Positions 1 to 9,647 of a stretch of DNA of 64,000 nt are shown here, piece after piece (the stretch's first letter is position 1; each line of letters opens with the position of its first letter). The notes beneath the pieces were generated by a model that saw only the letters and a list, made by a program, of their open reading frames with translations, was not told the origin of the DNA and made no database searches. Origin of the DNA: Ignavibacteria bacterium RIFOXYB12_FULL_35_14. Lineage in GTDB: Bacteria; Bacteroidota; Ignavibacteria; Ignavibacteriales; Ignavibacteriaceae. Where the stretch lies: the NCBI GenBank assembly GCA_001803045.1, contig MHAR01000028.1, positions 1-64,000 on the forward strand, in the 5' to 3' direction. A program made the position numbers and the translations under genes.

Positions 1-1
1 C

Positions 2-103
2 AAAGTTGATGTCGTTGGTTATTTGTTCCGCTTCGATTATTCATTCAGCAATTTCATTTTACTGAATGCAGTTCACCGCTTTGGTTTAGGGATAACATTG
101 TAA
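2..103 (+). CDS. C-terminal end of a PorV/UPF0164-like outer-membrane barrel protein (partial)
   Basis: An open frame enters from the left edge and ends at TAA 101-103, giving 33 residues. The tail contains FDYSFSNF followed by VHRFGLGITL, which resembles the last two strands of PorV/UPF0164-family barrels (xDYxxxxFG...HRFSLxxxF). PorV-type proteins act in the outer membrane as T9SS shuttle components, but many FCB genomes hold several paralogues of other roles. The start is outside the window. Assignment rests on this short tail only. Confidence 0.45.
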   Translation, partial: KVDVVGYLFRFDYSFSNFILLNAVHRFGLGITL

Positions 104-196
104 ATTGATCGGCAGTTTATTCCTTCTTTGAGTAAAGTGCTGTGATTTCATGGACCCAAACGGTTTTTATTTCATTTCGATACCTAAAGTTCATTA

Positions 197-2599
197 ATGA
201 AAAAATTTTTAACGGTTATACTTGTTATTTTTTTTACTGTACCGTATAGTCAGCCGTTCATCGGAAATTATCCAAAACCTTCTTCGGAGGTTTCCTCAAA
301 TAATGATTCAACTTTCCTATCTTTTCCTTCTTCGCATTACACACCACACGGTTATCTTGATAATCCATATCATAGTATGATCTTTAACCGGAGCGGAATT
401 CTTCGCTCTTTTCCACCGATGGGATTTGGTTTTTGGCGGACAGATTTTAAAGGAAGTTATGGGGAAGGACCGCGTGATCATCAAAATTACTTATCGTTGC
501 TGCAAATTGGAATCACTATCGACGGGCATTCATTCACGACAACAGATGATTTTTCAAAAGCTGGCGTAGAATTGTATTCTGCCTATCATACAAAAAATAT
601 TTTCAGTTACGATTGGAATTATGACAACATTAATGTCAGCATAAAATATTTTCTTCTGCGCGAACATTCACTGGTGTGTATTATCGAACTACAAAATTCT
701 GGTAAGGATGACAAAATTGTGAGAGTCAATGGTACACATATATTCAAAATTGGAGATGTGAAATGGTGGGGCAGCAACGGAATAGCGTCGAATTATTCCG
801 TCCAGAACGACGCAATCATCAGCAAAATATGGGCGTACGGTGATATTTTTGTTTTTGGCTCTGACCAGAACAGTGTTGCACATACATCAACCGAATCTGA
901 AAAACAATGGAAAGATTGGTTGAAATCTAGTGTTGTGGGTTGTATCGAAAGTGCATCGCTCATGGGAAAAGGTCCGATGCATTCATTGCTGAGCTACAAC
1001 ATTAGTGTGCCGGCGAAAAGTTCGCGATCGCTAGTTCTCTATTTATGTCGGGGGAAAAATGAGGAATGGGCAAAGAAAGAATTTATCAATGCAAAAGCAG
1101 ATGTAATGACCGCTTTCCAAAACAAGATCAATGAAGACAACCAATTCTGGTCGCAAGCTCCGATGCTCTCTGGCGATTGGCCTGAAACATGGAAACATGG
1201 ATGGGTGTACGATTTTGAAACTCTGCGCATGAATGTGCGCCAACCTCTCGGCATTTATAAACATCCGTGGGATGCCATGCAAGTGTCTTCGCCGCGTGTT
1301 GTGCTAGGCGAAACGTGTATGGATATGATGACGTTAAGTTACTCTGATCCTGAGTTGGCAAAAAAAGTTTTGTATGGAACTTTTGCCGACGCGATCGCGC
1401 CCAATGTTCCCTGTTCACGCGAAGATGGCAGTGTCAATATGGTTTCTGCTGATGGTTCGGAGTGTGGTACCGCTCCAATGTGGGGTTATCCGTTTCATGT
1501 TATACAATTAATTTTTGCATTATCGGGTGATACGGTTTGGGTTGATTCACTTTATCCGTATTTGAAATCGTATATAGAATGGTGGCTTCGGTACCGCACA
1601 GATTCCGAAGGTTGGCTGCACTGCAACAACAGTTGGGAATCGGGGCAGGATGGTTCAAAGCGATTTATCGTTGCCGAACACAACGAGGGCGCGGTTGCAG
1701 ATTTTGTACGTACAGTTGATGTTGAAGCAAGTATGGCAGAAGCAATGATGGTTATGGAAAAATTTGCCGATATTCTTGGAAAAAAACACGATCAGGAAAA
1801 CTGGAAAATACTTTCTGAACAACGGATAAAAAATACGCACGCAATGTTTTTCGATAATTGGTTCCGAGATGTGGATGCGCGAAACGGAAAGCCGATTCTC
1901 CTGAAAGAGTATTATGATGTGATGATGCTGACTCCGCTTGCCTGTAAAGTAGCAACGCCGGATCAGATAGAGCAGGTAAAACCGATGCTCCATTATTTTG
2001 CGTCTAACCGCCGGCTCGAATGGCCGCCGGGTGTCTTTACCTTTACTGAAGCTGCATGGAATGCAGGGGAGCGTGAAATAGCGTCTCAAGTTGTTGTATC
2101 AACGGCAAATCGTGTGTATGAGCGTACCGATATGAAAACAATACTGTTCTCCGATTCACTCTTTTCATATCGAATCCCAGGGGTGGCAAATGAATTCTGG
2201 CCGTCGGATTTCGTCCCTGCAGGTGGAGAAAATTATGGGTGGGGAGCGACACTACCTCTCTATATCATAAAAAATATCATAGGTTTTAGAGAATCGTCGC
2301 ACCAACGGGTTAAAGGATTTACACTTGCACCGATGCTGCCGAAAAAATATATGCAAAGTGGGATGAGCTACACTATTCGGAATCTTCATTATTTGAATTT
2401 TACTTTTGACGTGACCTATACCGTACAAAATGAGAATGAATTTCTAGTTTCATTGAAGTATCATGCATCAACACCTTTATCTTTTTCGGTTCTTGATGAA
2501 CGAGGGAAAGAGCTTTACATTCTCAAAGAGAATATGATGAGTAGGAGTTTTACTTTCGATGGGGTTAACGGGAATGTATATCAAATTCGAATAAATTAA
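197..2599 (+). CDS. Exported (alpha/alpha)6-barrel glycoside hydrolase, GH37/GH63 trehalase-like superfamily
   Basis: Predicted 800-residue exported protein. Residues 1-18 form a signal peptide (MKKFLTVILVIFFTVPYS). An N-terminal beta-sandwich (about 45-310) is followed by a helical toroid (about 320-720) and a small C-terminal beta domain. W480 starts WESGQDGS, the aromatic-acidic signature seen in trehalase/GH63 enzymes, and GGENYGWG near residue 678 fits the end of the barrel. These families cleave terminal glucosyl or mannosyl linkages; the actual substrate cannot be read. It is the first gene of a run of secreted glycan-degrading proteins on one strand, 45 bases before the next gene. No T9SS tail is visible, so a periplasmic location is likely. 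Family is fairly sure, specificity unknown. Confidence 0.7.
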   Translation: MKKFLTVILVIFFTVPYSQPFIGNYPKPSSEVSSNNDSTFLSFPSSHYTPHGYLDNPYHSMIFNRSGILRSFPPMGFGFWRTDFKGSYGEGPRDHQNYLSLLQIGITIDGHSFTTTDDFSKAGVELYSAYHTKNIFSYDWNYDNINVSIKYFLLREHSLVCIIELQNSGKDDKIVRVNGTHIFKIGDVKWWGSNGIASNYSVQNDAIISKIWAYGDIFVFGSDQNSVAHTSTESEKQWKDWLKSSVVGCIESASLMGKGPMHSLLSYNISVPAKSSRSLVLYLCRGKNEEWAKKEFINAKADVMTAFQNKINEDNQFWSQAPMLSGDWPETWKHGWVYDFETLRMNVRQPLGIYKHPWDAMQVSSPRVVLGETCMDMMTLSYSDPELAKKVLYGTFADAIAPNVPCSREDGSVNMVSADGSECGTAPMWGYPFHVIQLIFALSGDTVWVDSLYPYLKSYIEWWLRYRTDSEGWLHCNNSWESGQDGSKRFIVAEHNEGAVADFVRTVDVEASMAEAMMVMEKFADILGKKHDQENWKILSEQRIKNTHAMFFDNWFRDVDARNGKPILLKEYYDVMMLTPLACKVATPDQIEQVKPMLHYFASNRRLEWPPGVFTFTEAAWNAGEREIASQVVVSTANRVYERTDMKTILFSDSLFSYRIPGVANEFWPSDFVPAGGENYGWGATLPLYIIKNIIGFRESSHQRVKGFTLAPMLPKKYMQSGMSYTIRNLHYLNFTFDVTYTVQNENEFLVSLKYHASTPLSFSVLDERGKELYILKENMMSRSFTFDGVNGNVYQIRIN

Positions 2600-2644
2600 A
2601 ATTCAAGTCACTCAAGAAAAAATAAATACTGACTACTAACAATC

Positions 2645-3670
2645 ATGAGAACGATTTTTCCTCTTTTCCTCTTATTCATCTGTTATACGAGTTGTTCTGT
2701 TTCTTCGGAGGAGTTACCATACGTGATTCATGTTGTCGTTGTAAAATATTTTCCCATCCATGGAGACAACATCGACATTGAAAAGACTGGAGATTGGGGA
2801 AAGGGGTTAGTGTTTACTCAGAAAAAAGTGGATAGTATAACAGCCGAACTTGCTAAATTACTTGGTAATGCTTCCTGCTACCGTGGTTACAAAAATCCAG
2901 ACGCTAAGCCTAGCATCAAATACGAAATAGTTAGTACATTCGAATTTTACGAACCGATGCCTACAGTTAGAGGAACGCATCTCGACCCACCAATGACAGA
3001 TTACAATACTATTATCCAACGTATTGATGGAAAGGATTGGATCGAAAACAGAGATGTAAAGGAAATCTGGGTTTGGGGTTATCACGGCGGTAAAGTTGGG
3101 TTATGGGAATCCAATATGGCTGGTCCGTTTGGTGATATCAGCAATAGCGACCGTGCATTAGATGATCTTCCCATTTTTTCTAAGACCTTTACTTTGTTTC
3201 ATTATAATTATCAGCGTGGTTTGTCTGAGGCAATTGAAGACCACATGCATCAAATTGAAGCACTCCTGAATTTTGTAGATGGACGTGATTCTACTGATGA
3301 AGACAAGTGGAGCGAACTTCTCTTCTGGGGGAAATTTGTCGGTAGCGATAAGAGCCACAAGATAATTCGACCTGGTTGCGGTTGGGTACACTATCCACCA
3401 AACGGAGAGAAAGATTACGACTGGGCTAATAAAAAGTATGTTGATACAGATATCGAAGATTGGAAACCGGACGGGACGGGTACTAAGCAAAACATGAACT
3501 GTGAAAGATGGAAGTGTAATAGTCTATCGTGGTTTCAATACTGGATGCAAAACCTCCCTGGTTATAACAGCGGACTTTCCTCCGAAGGCAAACCGTTGAC
3601 CAACTGGTGGATTTTTGTAGGAGATTTTGACACAGCGATGAAAAATAGAATGAAGTTGACAGCACCATAA
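2645..3670 (+). CDS. Secreted protein of an uncharacterised family (HxxE / HYPPNG), short form
   Basis: Predicted 341 residues with a hydrophobic N-terminus ending in YTSC (Cys17), a near-lipobox, so it may be a lipoprotein. I do not recognise a named family. Its C-terminal two thirds align by eye with residues about 265-590 of the protein at 14918: KEIWVWG (139-145), YQRG (189-192), HQIE (202-205), HYPPNG then DYD (249-259) and NWW (320-322) all have counterparts in the same order. The repeated His, Glu and Asp positions look like a metal or catalytic site, which is inference. It lacks the Ig-like domain and T9SS tail of the longer relative. It sits between a glycosidase and a metallopeptidase-like gene, suggesting action on glycoprotein or polysaccharide. 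Confidence 0.6.
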   Translation: MRTIFPLFLLFICYTSCSVSSEELPYVIHVVVVKYFPIHGDNIDIEKTGDWGKGLVFTQKKVDSITAELAKLLGNASCYRGYKNPDAKPSIKYEIVSTFEFYEPMPTVRGTHLDPPMTDYNTIIQRIDGKDWIENRDVKEIWVWGYHGGKVGLWESNMAGPFGDISNSDRALDDLPIFSKTFTLFHYNYQRGLSEAIEDHMHQIEALLNFVDGRDSTDEDKWSELLFWGKFVGSDKSHKIIRPGCGWVHYPPNGEKDYDWANKKYVDTDIEDWKPDGTGTKQNMNCERWKCNSLSWFQYWMQNLPGYNSGLSSEGKPLTNWWIFVGDFDTAMKNRMKLTAP

Positions 3671-3700
3671 AATTCTTGAAGCCATGATGTACTTAGTTAT

Positions 3701-6484
3701 ATGAAAGAAAAAGCTATACAAAATACATTAAGCGTCATTGCTGTTACACTCATTTTATTCTTACTCACGAATGATGTGTGTTTTTCGCAAGGAACTTTCC
3801 GCGACTCGATCTGGTATGCGAACTTTGTTAAGCACTCTGATGGTTCGCTATGCAATCACATTGCGCCTACAGCGACGTTCGTGTGCTATCTTAATGGGGA
3901 TCAGAGCAGAACACTCACTGAGAATGCCGCCCGCTGGGGTTTATCACCCGATCCAAACATCGATGGCAAGGGTGTGTTTGGAGTTGAACTCGGCAATTTC
4001 ATCAATCCAAGTCTGAAAGTGGGGGATAGTGTTTTCGTTCGTTTCACCTGCTCCGCAAATGGAGAACAAGAAGTACTTTCTGACGTGGTGAACAATATTC
4101 CGCCAGTGCGATTTCCACTTTTTTTGAAACTTACTAAGAAAAATATTCCGCAGCAACTCGAGAACTTGACAATATCATTCAGCCCTGAAAAACACCGGGT
4201 GCTTCAATGGGATTCAATTTCGGGTGTAACATACACTGTGTATCGCCGCAATTTTTCTGACACATTATCAAATGGAAAGTCGCGCGGTCTCTATGAGCTT
4301 CTTGCATCAAATCTTACAACTACTGCTTATGTTGATTCCCTCCCCTTTACGAGTTACTATCACGGATACATTGTTTTTGCCATCTCGAGTGGTGGCGTTT
4401 ACAGCGCCGCATCGAGTGAAGTGACCGAGCCTGACACGAATAGATTCCAGCTTAGTGTCATCCCCAGCGCGACGACAGTTACTCTTTCTTGGAGTTCGAT
4501 AACAGATTCAAACCACGTTGTAAGGGGCTACAATATTTATAAACGCACTGAAAATAGTACATACGGTCAGCCGATTGGTTATAGCGGCTTAGATACATCA
4601 TTCATTGTTTCTCGTTTGCCGCTTGGAACAAAATTTTTCTATAAAGTAAAAGGCAGAATCGATGCCGCAAAGGAAATCGGTGAATCAAATGAAATCGCCG
4701 CAACCACCTTGACTTCAAGGGACGGGTTTTATACGTACGCAAACCTTAAAGTTGCTGTAGTGATTTATATGAATACCAATCGCGGTTCAATTTCAGATGC
4801 TGAAGTAGTAAAGATTCGCAAGATGCTTGAAGTCGGAAGACTTTTTTATTGGCGGAATTCTTTAATGAAATTGAATACCCCATTTACCTACTATCTGATT
4901 GATACCTACAAGGATTTTCCAAGCCGGGATGATTATGCCGTGAGTCGAACGGCGAATGATCTTCAAGCTCTAGGTGTAATGAACACGCAGTACGATATTG
5001 TGTTTCGCATTTCTCCTGCAACCAGCGGCTATTGGTCATTCGGTGTGCTGAATTTGAATTTGCCAGGTCCCGCCCGAAGTACAGGTTTTTCACATTCAGA
5101 GTGGCCTGTCGGGACAGGTGTTCAGTTCCCCGCTTATCAACCCGGCATTAATTTCGGATTGACTTGGATATATATTCACGAAGTTCAACACGCTCTCGAT
5201 GGGCTTTATGAAGCCAATGGCCAACCCCAAATGTACCATGGCGATCAACCGCATGAATTTCCTGTTCCCGCCGGCGAACAACTGGATTTTCAAGCAAAGA
5301 TGTTCCGTGATTTCACTGGGTATGAGAGGTTGTTGCCTCAGTGGGGTGGAATACAAGAAGCGATTGATGGTGATAAGGATGGGTTTCCGGACAATGAGCC
5401 GCTTCTGCCTTTGGATGAAGTGCGTTTTGGCAGTAGCGCTTTCCAGGTTGATACAGATGGAGACGGCTATACGGATCGTCAGGAAGCTCTGGATGGAATC
5501 TACAACGGAAGCAACCCAAACAATAGTGACACTGACGGTGACAGTATTTCCGATGGGAACGATCCTTATCCGCGTTATCCTGTGAACACTCCTGTTCCTA
5601 TCTTTACCCCTACAATTGACGGTGTCATCGAAAGCGGATGGCATCTTGCGAATGACACAATAAGTTTCTCACCTATTAACTACGAACCAAAAATCTATAT
5701 TAACTACGACGACAATTATTTGTATATTGGTTTTAACTTGAGTTATCCGGGAATTCCCCAACTGCAGTTGGATTTTGGTGCAAATGGGTGGTGGTGGGGA
5801 ACCGGAAATACGATCATGACTATTAATCCATCGCAAGGGCAATTCACAGAATTCCATACGTGGGATGCGAGCCCCGAGGTTCAAGCCTATGCCCTGTCGC
5901 TCAATCAGTACGGTGGAATGTGGGATGACAACGCTGTATATCAACAAAAATTCTCACGTAGGGTGATTGATCCTTCCTCTACGATCTTGAAAGTTAATTA
6001 CAGTAACACAGTATCTCAAATTGAAATGGCAATTCCCAAAAGCGATTACGGGGGATTAACATTAACGAGCGGAAGTAAAATTGGATTAAACATTACATAT
6101 TCTAATGTCAAATACGTCCCTGCATTCTGGGCATCAACATTCGACCGTTATAGCTTTGTAAACTTTGTTGTTGACAAACCTGTGGGCGTGGAGGAACAGA
6201 ATAGACAAGAAGGAATTGTCTCCACATTTTCGCTGGATCAAAACTACCCAAATCCATTCAATCCCGAAACAGTGATCAGTTATCAATTGCCTGTAAACGG
6301 TTTTGTGTCACTTAAAATATTTGACCTACTCGGACGAGAAGTTACAACACTCGTCAATGAGCGGAAAGATGCGGGAAAATACAGTGTGGAATGGAAAGGG
6401 GTGAATCAACCAAGCGGAGTCTATCTTTACCATCTTCAGGTAGGAAGTTTTCATGAAACTAGAAAGATGATATTGCTTCGTTAA
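3701..6484 (+). CDS. T9SS-secreted multidomain HExxH metallopeptidase-like protein with CBM9-like domain
   Basis: Predicted 927 residues. Domains in order: signal peptide (1-30); a module with LTENAARWG and FGVELGNF (about 31-135); two fibronectin-III-like domains (about 165-335); a region with HEVQH at 493-497, a zinc metallopeptidase HExxH motif; two Asp-rich thrombospondin-3-like calcium repeats (DTDGDGYTD, DTDGDSISD, about 560-625); a CBM9-like domain (about 635-840) opening with TIDGVIESGW; and a T9SS sorting domain (from about 853, NYPNPFNPETVISY). It should therefore be exported and surface-attached or released. A third zinc ligand cannot be placed with certainty, so peptidase activity is inferred. 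The first module plus Fn3 recurs inside the glycosidase encoded immediately downstream. Context suggests attack on glycosylated protein. Confidence 0.72.
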   Translation: MKEKAIQNTLSVIAVTLILFLLTNDVCFSQGTFRDSIWYANFVKHSDGSLCNHIAPTATFVCYLNGDQSRTLTENAARWGLSPDPNIDGKGVFGVELGNFINPSLKVGDSVFVRFTCSANGEQEVLSDVVNNIPPVRFPLFLKLTKKNIPQQLENLTISFSPEKHRVLQWDSISGVTYTVYRRNFSDTLSNGKSRGLYELLASNLTTTAYVDSLPFTSYYHGYIVFAISSGGVYSAASSEVTEPDTNRFQLSVIPSATTVTLSWSSITDSNHVVRGYNIYKRTENSTYGQPIGYSGLDTSFIVSRLPLGTKFFYKVKGRIDAAKEIGESNEIAATTLTSRDGFYTYANLKVAVVIYMNTNRGSISDAEVVKIRKMLEVGRLFYWRNSLMKLNTPFTYYLIDTYKDFPSRDDYAVSRTANDLQALGVMNTQYDIVFRISPATSGYWSFGVLNLNLPGPARSTGFSHSEWPVGTGVQFPAYQPGINFGLTWIYIHEVQHALDGLYEANGQPQMYHGDQPHEFPVPAGEQLDFQAKMFRDFTGYERLLPQWGGIQEAIDGDKDGFPDNEPLLPLDEVRFGSSAFQVDTDGDGYTDRQEALDGIYNGSNPNNSDTDGDSISDGNDPYPRYPVNTPVPIFTPTIDGVIESGWHLANDTISFSPINYEPKIYINYDDNYLYIGFNLSYPGIPQLQLDFGANGWWWGTGNTIMTINPSQGQFTEFHTWDASPEVQAYALSLNQYGGMWDDNAVYQQKFSRRVIDPSSTILKVNYSNTVSQIEMAIPKSDYGGLTLTSGSKIGLNITYSNVKYVPAFWASTFDRYSFVNFVVDKPVGVEEQNRQEGIVSTFSLDQNYPNPFNPETVISYQLPVNGFVSLKIFDLLGREVTTLVNERKDAGKYSVEWKGVNQPSGVYLYHLQVGSFHETRKMILLR

Positions 6485-6526
6485 AAGACAAATCATTTAA
6501 TCCTCAACTCAATAGAGAAATCATCG

Positions 6527-9250
6527 ATGAAAAAAATAATCATTCTTTTTGTAATTGCACAAGTTGTTTCATTTGCGCAGCAGACGAAGCCCTATCTCTC
6601 CAACCTTAATGCAACAAAAACATCGCCGCTCTATACAACTTATGCCGCAGCAATGGAACGGTCGGAATTTACGCTTGACGAGGGGTATCATTTCCTTTTT
6701 TACGATTCGACACGTGGAGCAGATTTTATAACTGATAATGCAGGTGATTGGTCCCTCGGTTTTCGGAAAGGAGCAAAGTATGTCTCATCAATCAATGAAA
6801 TGTACAAACAACCTATTATTACTGCATCCTATCCGGATTTAGTGAATTATAATTTTTATCCATTTGAAAACATCAAAGTTGATGTGATGTTTTTAGTGTA
6901 CAGCTCGCATACCGCGATTCAGGATATAACAATCACAAATCTCGGTTCACAAAAAGCAGCTATCGATATTCTGCCTTATCTTAGAAACAATTATCGTTCA
7001 TTCAACGAAGTGCAAATTCTTAAAGAAAAAAATGCAATGACATTTTCGCATGAAGAGTTTCCTGATAGTTGGGTGCTTGACCATAAAGTGCCGTATGTTG
7101 ACAAAGTGTACGATGCATTTCTTTTTTCTGAGCCGATGGATCGGTATGCAAGTTTCAGAAGCTATAAATGGGGACCGGTGGAAATCCCTCAAAAGATTGA
7201 AATTGAAAAACAAAGCCAGTATGTGGTATGGGGAAGGATTTTACATAAGAATGGAGAACGTTGTCGTCATCTTCCTCCTGAACTGAAAATGATGGTGATG
7301 TTGAATAACGATAAAAGCAGAATCCTAACTGAAAACGCGCCACGATGGGGAAGTGCGGAAACGAATGTGAATTCCTACAGTTTGTATGGCGCTGAATTGG
7401 GAAATTTCGGTGCGGTAGAAATTGGAGATGCCTTTACATTTATCCTTGCATGTAAAGAATCGAATCAGGATGTCGTTATCAACGGAACAGTGACAGATAC
7501 ATCGAAAGAGCGCGATCAGCGGATCGATGGTAAACTGAATGATGCTACATTGATCAACGCCCCCCAAGGAGTGAAACGCGATATCTGGGGAAGCGGAACT
7601 GAGTTGCGTCTATATTGGAAAAAAAGTGAAACCGGCGTTAAGTATAATGTTTATCGTCGTGATTATTTAAAAAGCGGTTTTTATGAATTGATAGCCTCAT
7701 CGCTTGAACAACCTTTCTTTACCGATAAAAATATTCCCGATGATAAAGTATATGGTTATGTCGTTACAGCAGTTGATGCACAAGGACGTATGAGTATGCA
7801 TTCGGATGAAGTAAACAATATCGAAGGAAGCGATTTTCTTACTGATATTAAATATCCTGGTCAAGTAAAAGGGGATGCAAAAGATCTTGCAAAAATTATT
7901 TCTGCATCTAAGCGTTTTGAGGTTTCTGCAGGAGAAAGCGAACAACTTCGCATTATTCGTACAGTGCGAAGACCGACAGATGACGAGGATAAAACTATTA
8001 CCGAATCGCGAAAATTATTTTCGGAAGATATAAATAAATATCTCACGGCAAATGAAAAACTTTTTTCATCAATTCTGGCGCCGAAATTCGATAACTCTGA
8101 AAAAGAAATGTTATACTGGACAGCATTTTCACTTATGCGCCAGGTAATGCTTCCGCCGGAAGGGGAAAGCAGCTTCAACTATTATGTCTTTTCACGCGAA
8201 CCGCAGTGGGGATGGGGACACGGCGGGCAAGTCTTTCACGAGAGTCTAACGATGCTTGCCTATGCGTTGATGGATAATGTAAGCGCGATGAATTCTCAAC
8301 GCGTATATCGAGAGCGCCAATATAAAGACGGGTATATCAATTACCGCACCGGTGCATTTCTCAATGAAACCATTCCGTATGAAAACCAACTTACATCTTC
8401 TGCTCCATGGTATGCTTGGCAGAATTGGGAAATTTATAAAATCACAAAGGATAAAATATTTCTTGAAGAGATGTATGAATCGAGCAAATCATTCTACAAT
8501 TACTATGTAAGTAACAGAGACAGTGACGGCGATGGATTATGCGAGTGGGGTGCACACGCAGTACTAGAATGTGTTCGTGATGGAAAAGTTGCTGTGTGGG
8601 ATGAAGTCGGTTGGCCGAGCAATTTTGAGGCGGTTGATTTGAATTCAATGTTAGTCATGGAAGAAAAATCTCTTGCAGCAATGGCGATGGAACTTGGAGA
8701 AAAGAGTGAAGCGAAAGAATGGAATCGTAAAGCAGCGGAGCGATCAAAAAAAATCAATGATACAATGTGGGATAATTCGACCGGATTCTATTATAATGTA
8801 GATAAGATGACAAACACGTTCACTCACAAAAAGCTCAACGATCTGAAGCGTGAGGAGATTATCGGATTCCTTCCGCTCTGGGCTGGTGTCGCGGATGAAC
8901 AGCAGGCAAAAAAACTGATGCAGAAGTTGACAAATCCCAAAAAATTTTGGCGCAAGTATGGTGTACCGACACTTGCTGCAGATGATTTATATTATAATCC
9001 TAAAGGATATTGGAATGGTCCTGTATGGGTGCAGTGGAATTATTTAATAGAACGTGGCATGATTGATTATGGGTATAAAGCAGAAGCAAGAGAATTAGTA
9101 AACCGCGTTGCAACTAATATGATTGAACAACTGAAAAAAGATCATAATTTTTGGGAGTTCTACAGCCCTGATGAACAATGGGCAGGTTATAACAAAACGT
9201 ATTTGTGGGCTGGTATTATAACACGAATGATGTTAGATGCTCTGCAATAA
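6527..9250 (+). CDS. Exported GH63-like (alpha/alpha)6-barrel glycosidase with inserted module and Fn3 domain
   Basis: Predicted 907 residues with signal peptide 1-17 (cut near SFAQQ). The overall scheme matches the protein encoded next (start 9648): N-terminal beta-sandwich beginning with NATKTSPLYTTYAAAMERS, then a helical barrel (about 500-907) with WGWGHGGQVFHESL (561-574), YWNGPVWVQWNYLI (828-841) and FWEFYSPD near 875-882. The last two are typical of GH63/mannosylglycerate-hydrolase enzymes, and the Glu of FWEFYSPD (877) aligns with their general base. By eye, the place of the GH63 catalytic acid (WGWD in YgjK) reads WGWG here. Unlike its neighbour it carries about 200 extra residues (about 230-430): the LTENAPRWG/YGAELGNF module and an Fn3-like domain. 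Substrate unknown. Confidence 0.7.
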   Translation: MKKIIILFVIAQVVSFAQQTKPYLSNLNATKTSPLYTTYAAAMERSEFTLDEGYHFLFYDSTRGADFITDNAGDWSLGFRKGAKYVSSINEMYKQPIITASYPDLVNYNFYPFENIKVDVMFLVYSSHTAIQDITITNLGSQKAAIDILPYLRNNYRSFNEVQILKEKNAMTFSHEEFPDSWVLDHKVPYVDKVYDAFLFSEPMDRYASFRSYKWGPVEIPQKIEIEKQSQYVVWGRILHKNGERCRHLPPELKMMVMLNNDKSRILTENAPRWGSAETNVNSYSLYGAELGNFGAVEIGDAFTFILACKESNQDVVINGTVTDTSKERDQRIDGKLNDATLINAPQGVKRDIWGSGTELRLYWKKSETGVKYNVYRRDYLKSGFYELIASSLEQPFFTDKNIPDDKVYGYVVTAVDAQGRMSMHSDEVNNIEGSDFLTDIKYPGQVKGDAKDLAKIISASKRFEVSAGESEQLRIIRTVRRPTDDEDKTITESRKLFSEDINKYLTANEKLFSSILAPKFDNSEKEMLYWTAFSLMRQVMLPPEGESSFNYYVFSREPQWGWGHGGQVFHESLTMLAYALMDNVSAMNSQRVYRERQYKDGYINYRTGAFLNETIPYENQLTSSAPWYAWQNWEIYKITKDKIFLEEMYESSKSFYNYYVSNRDSDGDGLCEWGAHAVLECVRDGKVAVWDEVGWPSNFEAVDLNSMLVMEEKSLAAMAMELGEKSEAKEWNRKAAERSKKINDTMWDNSTGFYYNVDKMTNTFTHKKLNDLKREEIIGFLPLWAGVADEQQAKKLMQKLTNPKKFWRKYGVPTLAADDLYYNPKGYWNGPVWVQWNYLIERGMIDYGYKAEARELVNRVATNMIEQLKKDHNFWEFYSPDEQWAGYNKTYLWAGIITRMMLDALQ

Positions 9251-9641
9251 CCGTCTTAGATGAATAGTCGAGACTTTCAATATTCTTTAAAATTAAATTC
9301 AATAAATAAAATATTTTCACAAACAAAGTGAATACTATGAAAAAATGGAAACAGGTATTATCGTTTTCATTTTTCTTATTTGCAATATAGTATTTGTGGT
9401 TGCGGGAATATTTTTGATATTTTTTTTTACTTTGAACTTTTTACTTGCATCGGCATGTCGGAGAACTACGGCTCCCAATAAAATGCTGCTAATGTTGGTT
9501 GTTGCAAATGATGGATTGTTCTCCGTACAGACCCAAGTTGAACTTAAGTGAATTGAAATATCAATGTTTTCTCTCTTTCGCTGGGTCATTATAATTTTGT
9601 TACACGGAGAACTACAAAGTAAAGATATTTCATAAAGGAGA
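9251..9641. other. 390-base gap, probably non-coding with a possible decayed gene start
   Basis: No convincing gene. At 9337-9390 an ATG opens a short Lys-rich, then hydrophobic stretch (MKKWKQVLSFSFFLFAI) that stops at TAG, which looks like a signal-peptide start whose gene is gone. A 68-codon frame at 9345-9551 overlaps it in another register and has no recognisable product. Low-complexity T-runs occupy 9419-9430. An AAAGGAG ribosome binding site at 9634-9640 belongs to the next gene. Confidence 0.4.
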
Positions 9642-9647
9642 ATGATT

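Noticed and set aside
9345-9551. 68-residue frame in the gap between two glycosidase genes
   Set aside because: No ribosome binding site, T-run-derived hydrophobic stretch and no recognisable product; treated as chance or decayed sequence.
9459-9615. Direct repeat CGGAGAACTAC at 9459-9469 and 9605-9615
   Set aside because: Eleven bases in a low-complexity gap, no associated element or duplicated target; probably chance.
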